From the NCBI GenBank assembly GCA_027000105.1, contig JALTOP010000189.1, forward strand, positions 1 to 6,940: a stretch of 6,940 nucleotides of DNA, in the 5' to 3' direction. Positions 4,906-6,940 of this stretch are shown piece after piece. Every line of letters starts with the position of its first letter. Within the stretch, counting starts at the first letter, position 1. Source of the DNA: Planctomycetaceae bacterium (lineage in GTDB: Bacteria; Planctomycetota; Planctomycetia; Planctomycetales; Planctomycetaceae). A model generated the notes under the pieces. It did no database searches, was not told the DNA's origin, and worked only from the letters and a program-made list of their open reading frames with translations. A program made the position numbers and the translations under genes.

Positions 4906-6321
4906 ATGACACCTTCGGATTTTTTCGCATTCGCTAAAGAGAATGGCGCGGTACAGGTTGACATGAAGTTTTGCGACCTGTTCGGCACCTGGCAGCATTG
5001 TACTTACCCAATCGAAACACTCGATGAAGGTGTTTTCAAAGACGGGTTCGGCTTCGATGGTTCTTCGATCCGTGCCTGGCAGACGATTGATCAATCAGAC
5101 ATGATCGCAATTCCCGATCCCGGTTCTGCCCAGATGGATCCATTTTTCGCTCTGCCCACTGTTAGTGTTATTGCGGATATTTTTGATCCAATCACCCGGC
5201 AGCCGTACAATAAGGATCCTCGCGGTGTTGCCAAACGCGGAATTGATTATCTCAAAAGCACGGGGATTGCAGATACCTGCTACATCGGGCCTGAACCAGA
5301 ATTCTTCGTGTTTGACGATATCCGTTTCGAGTGCTCTCAACGCGGGGCGATGTACGAGATCGACTCATCTGAAGCTGCCTGGAATACCGGTCGCCCTGAA
5401 GCGGCGGGTAACCTGGGGCACAAGGTGGGCTACAAGGCTGGTTACTTCCCGGTTTCCCCTAACGACTCACTTGTTGATTTGAGAGGGGAAATGGTAGAGG
5501 AAATGGTCAAGCTCGGCATTGTGGTTGAGGCGCATCACCACGAAGTCGGAACAGCCGGTCAGTGTGAAATCGATATGGAATTCTGCCCACTTCTGAAGAT
5601 GGCCGATCAGTTCCTGTGGTATAAGTATATCATCAAGAATGTTGCCAAGCGACATGGTAAAACTGTTACCTTCATGCCCAAGCCTGTTTTCGACGACAAC
5701 GGTTCCGGCATGCACACGCATATTTCCCTGTGGAAAGATGGCGACACGCTGATGGCCGGTGATGGTTACGCCGGAATGAGTGAAACGGCTCTGTACGGAA
5801 TTGGCGGGATCATCAAGCATGGACGTGCCCTGATCGCCCTGTCGAACCCGACGGTCAACAGCTATCATCGTCTGGTTCCTGGATTCGAAGCTCCGGTAAC
5901 TTTGGCCATGAGCCAGCGAAACCGTTCCGCTTCATGTCGAATTCCGATGTATTCCGGCAGCCCGAAAGCGAAACGGGTCGAGTTCCGAACACCGGATCCG
6001 TCTGCCTGCGGCTACCTCAGTTTCACGGCGTTGATGATGGCGATGATTGACGGTATCCAGAACAAGATTGATCCTGGTGAACCACTCGATCGGGATATTT
6101 ACGATATGACTCCGGAAGAACTGGCAGAAACGAACGTCGCACCGACTTCGCTTGGTGAAGCTCTCGATGCCCTTGAAGCCGATCATGACTTCCTGACTGC
6201 AGGAGATGTCTTCTCCGAAGATCTGCTGAGTTCGTTTATCAGTCACAAGCGGGAAGAGGAACTCGCACCATTGCAGTTGCGACCTCATCCGTATGAATTT
6301 GATTTGTACTACGACGTATAA
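4906..6321 (+). CDS. glnA: Glutamine synthetase, type I (GSI-beta-like)
   Basis: 471 aa, close to the usual 469 of enterobacterial GlnA. It joins ammonia to glutamate using ATP, the main entry of ammonium into metabolism, as a cytoplasmic dodecamer. The family signatures are in order: GFGFDGSSIRAW (47-58), metal ligands Glu130 and Glu132 in GPEPEFF, EVGTAGQCEID (213-223) with Glu213 and Glu221, the ATP-site motif NGSGMHTH (265-272), the glutamate-site region VPGFEAPVTLAMSQRNRSA (324-342), and VEFRTPDPS (358-366) with Glu359 and Arg361. DIYDM at 397-401 places Tyr399 at the adenylylation site (Tyr397 in Salmonella), so control by a GlnE adenylyltransferase is likely. Start at 4906 follows an AAGGAG site. 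It appears to be a single-gene transcript, with a sigma-54 promoter at 4520-4536 and an intrinsic terminator at 6377-6411. Confidence 0.97.
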   Translation: MTPSDFFAFAKENGAVQVDMKFCDLFGTWQHCTYPIETLDEGVFKDGFGFDGSSIRAWQTIDQSDMIAIPDPGSAQMDPFFALPTVSVIADIFDPITRQPYNKDPRGVAKRGIDYLKSTGIADTCYIGPEPEFFVFDDIRFECSQRGAMYEIDSSEAAWNTGRPEAAGNLGHKVGYKAGYFPVSPNDSLVDLRGEMVEEMVKLGIVVEAHHHEVGTAGQCEIDMEFCPLLKMADQFLWYKYIIKNVAKRHGKTVTFMPKPVFDDNGSGMHTHISLWKDGDTLMAGDGYAGMSETALYGIGGIIKHGRALIALSNPTVNSYHRLVPGFEAPVTLAMSQRNRSASCRIPMYSGSPKAKRVEFRTPDPSACGYLSFTALMMAMIDGIQNKIDPGEPLDRDIYDMTPEELAETNVAPTSLGEALDALEADHDFLTAGDVFSEDLLSSFISHKREEELAPLQLRPHPYEFDLYYDV

Positions 6322-6342
6322 CGCTTGCCTTACTTGCGTTAT
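6318..6342 (+). repeat. Hairpin overlapping the glnA stop codon
   Basis: ATAACGC (6318-6324), which contains the TAA stop at 6319-6321, pairs perfectly with GCGTTAT (6336-6342) across an 11-base loop. No T tract follows directly. The true terminator is about 35 bases farther on, so this may be a processing or stability element, or chance. Confidence 0.4.
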
Positions 6343-6376
6343 TCAATAAAAAACATGGATTTGTTGCCTGTTTTGG

Positions 6377-6411
6377 AACCGTACACAATGTCGATTGTGT
6401 ACGGTTTTTTT
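6377..6411 (+). terminator. Intrinsic terminator of glnA
   Basis: A perfect 13-bp stem, AACCGTACACAAT (6377-6389) with 6394-6406, closes a GTCG loop and runs into seven T (6405-6411). It starts 55 bases after the glnA stop. The other strand has no T tract, so it acts on the + strand. Confidence 0.92.
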
Positions 6412-6460
6412 ATGAAAAAGTGAGCAGGAACAGGCAGCGGGAACGACAGCCGACAGGGGG

Positions 6461-6500
6461 AAAATTGGTTTAACCGCCAATTCTCCTGCTTAAAATTGGT
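6461..6500. repeat. Direct and inverted AATTGG repeats ahead of the lysine-rich gene
   Basis: AAAATTGGT occurs at 6461-6469 and 6492-6500, 31 bases (about three helical turns) apart. AATTGG (6463-6468) also forms a perfect inverted repeat with CCAATT (6477-6482). The second direct copy overlaps the possible -35 region of the next gene, so this could be an operator. It is A+T-rich, so chance is possible. Confidence 0.35.
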
Positions 6501-6526
6501 GTCAATCATCTTTTTTGTGCTATATT
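6496..6526 (+). promoter_or_regulatory. Sigma-70-type promoter with extended -10, giving a nearly leaderless mRNA
   Basis: TATATT at 6521-6526 is preceded by TGC (6518-6520), an extended -10. A possible -35, TTGGTG (6496-6501), is 19 bases upstream, a little too far. The -10 ends only 8 bases before the ATG at 6535, so transcription would begin within a few bases of the start codon. Confidence 0.5.
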
Positions 6527-6534
6527 TTACCATT

Positions 6535-6940
6535 ATGGCTACCAAACAACCTCGCAAAGCGACAAAAAGAAAAAAGAAAGCGTCCTCCAAAGCTTCGGAT
6601 AAGTCACAGAAGAATTCTGTGAAGAAGGCGAAGAATGTAGGCAGTCAACCGCGTACGGTTAATCGGGGGGATATTGAACCAGCCCGAACGACCGCGGGAA
6701 TCGGGAAGGCTGTCGTCTCGAAGAAGACGGAAGCGGCTCGGGAAGCGAAGATAACCGCGGTGAAAGATGTGATCAGCGGTATCCCCCCTCACGATGCCCA
6801 CACGCTGGCTGAGGTTCTGGCGGCGATTCTGGAAGGAACGTCTCCTGATGATGTAGATGTCATCAAAAAGGCGTTAAAGCGGTATAACCTTGAAAAAAAA
6901 AAAAAAAAGGGCAAGCAAAACCCGGACGAAGTTCTTTCAC
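6535..6940 (+). CDS. Lysine-rich protein of unknown function, N-terminal part
   Basis: The frame is open from the ATG at 6535 to the window end, 135 codons with no stop. I do not recognise the family. Residues 1-34 contain 14 Lys/Arg with many Ala and Ser, like the disordered basic tails of histone H1-like or nucleic-acid-binding proteins. Residues about 60-118 look folded and mostly helical (KITAVKDVISGIPPHDAHTL, then LAEVLAAILEGTSPDDVDVI). A second lysine patch (121-125) is encoded by a run of 16 A. There is no Shine-Dalgarno before the ATG, and a -10 box lies 8 bases upstream, suggesting leaderless translation. Binding to DNA or RNA through the tail is a guess from composition. It is separated from glnA by that gene's terminator. 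Confidence 0.6.
   Translation, partial: MATKQPRKATKRKKKASSKASDKSQKNSVKKAKNVGSQPRTVNRGDIEPARTTAGIGKAVVSKKTEAAREAKITAVKDVISGIPPHDAHTLAEVLAAILEGTSPDDVDVIKKALKRYNLEKKKKKGKQNPDEVLS
6893..6908 (+). repeat. Run of 16 A inside the lysine-rich coding sequence
   Basis: The homopolymer spans codons 120-125 (GAA, four AAA, AAG). Runs of this length are prone to polymerase slippage, replication slippage and sequencing error. All three frames stay open from here to the window end, so the sequence alone cannot show which frame is real downstream. Confidence 0.95.

Overview
The window looks like chromosomal DNA of a Gram-negative, free-living bacterium, most plausibly a planctomycete (Planctomycetota). The basis is indirect: a very large secreted esterase of a type I associate with planctomycetes, loosely packed genes with long intergenic stretches, and mid-range G+C. 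No rRNA or other phylogenetic marker is present, so this is inference.

Layout. (1) Bases 2-55 hold the last 17 codons of a + strand gene, probably a VOC/glyoxalase-like protein. (2) A large exported alpha/beta-hydrolase (acetyl xylan esterase-like) runs on the - strand, 2386 to 218. (3) Upstream of it on the same strand is a translationally coupled pair: an AAA/ABC-type ATPase (4259 to 2940) followed by a PIN-fold nuclease (2943 to 2476). Stop and start overlap in a GTGA. No VapB-like antitoxin is visible beside the nuclease, so the ATPase is the obvious partner. This is the most interesting unit of the window and a candidate defence or stress module. (4) A 646-base divergent intergenic region (4260-4905) holds two long imperfect palindromes, a short hairpin, a very good sigma-54 (-24/-12) promoter match pointing towards glnA, and a leader with GC-rich hairpins. 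(5) glnA (4906-6321) encodes a type I glutamine synthetase with the adenylylation tyrosine, followed by a textbook intrinsic terminator. (6) From 6535 a lysine-rich open frame runs off the window end. It has no Shine-Dalgarno, an extended -10 box just ahead of the ATG, and a 16-A run inside the coding sequence.

How the parts relate. glnA appears to be an independent nitrogen-regulated unit: sigma-54 promoter, long leader, own terminator. The ATPase-PIN pair is a two-gene operon transcribed away from glnA. The esterase follows 89 bases downstream on the same strand but has its own ribosome binding site and nothing functionally in common with the pair, so it may be a separate unit.
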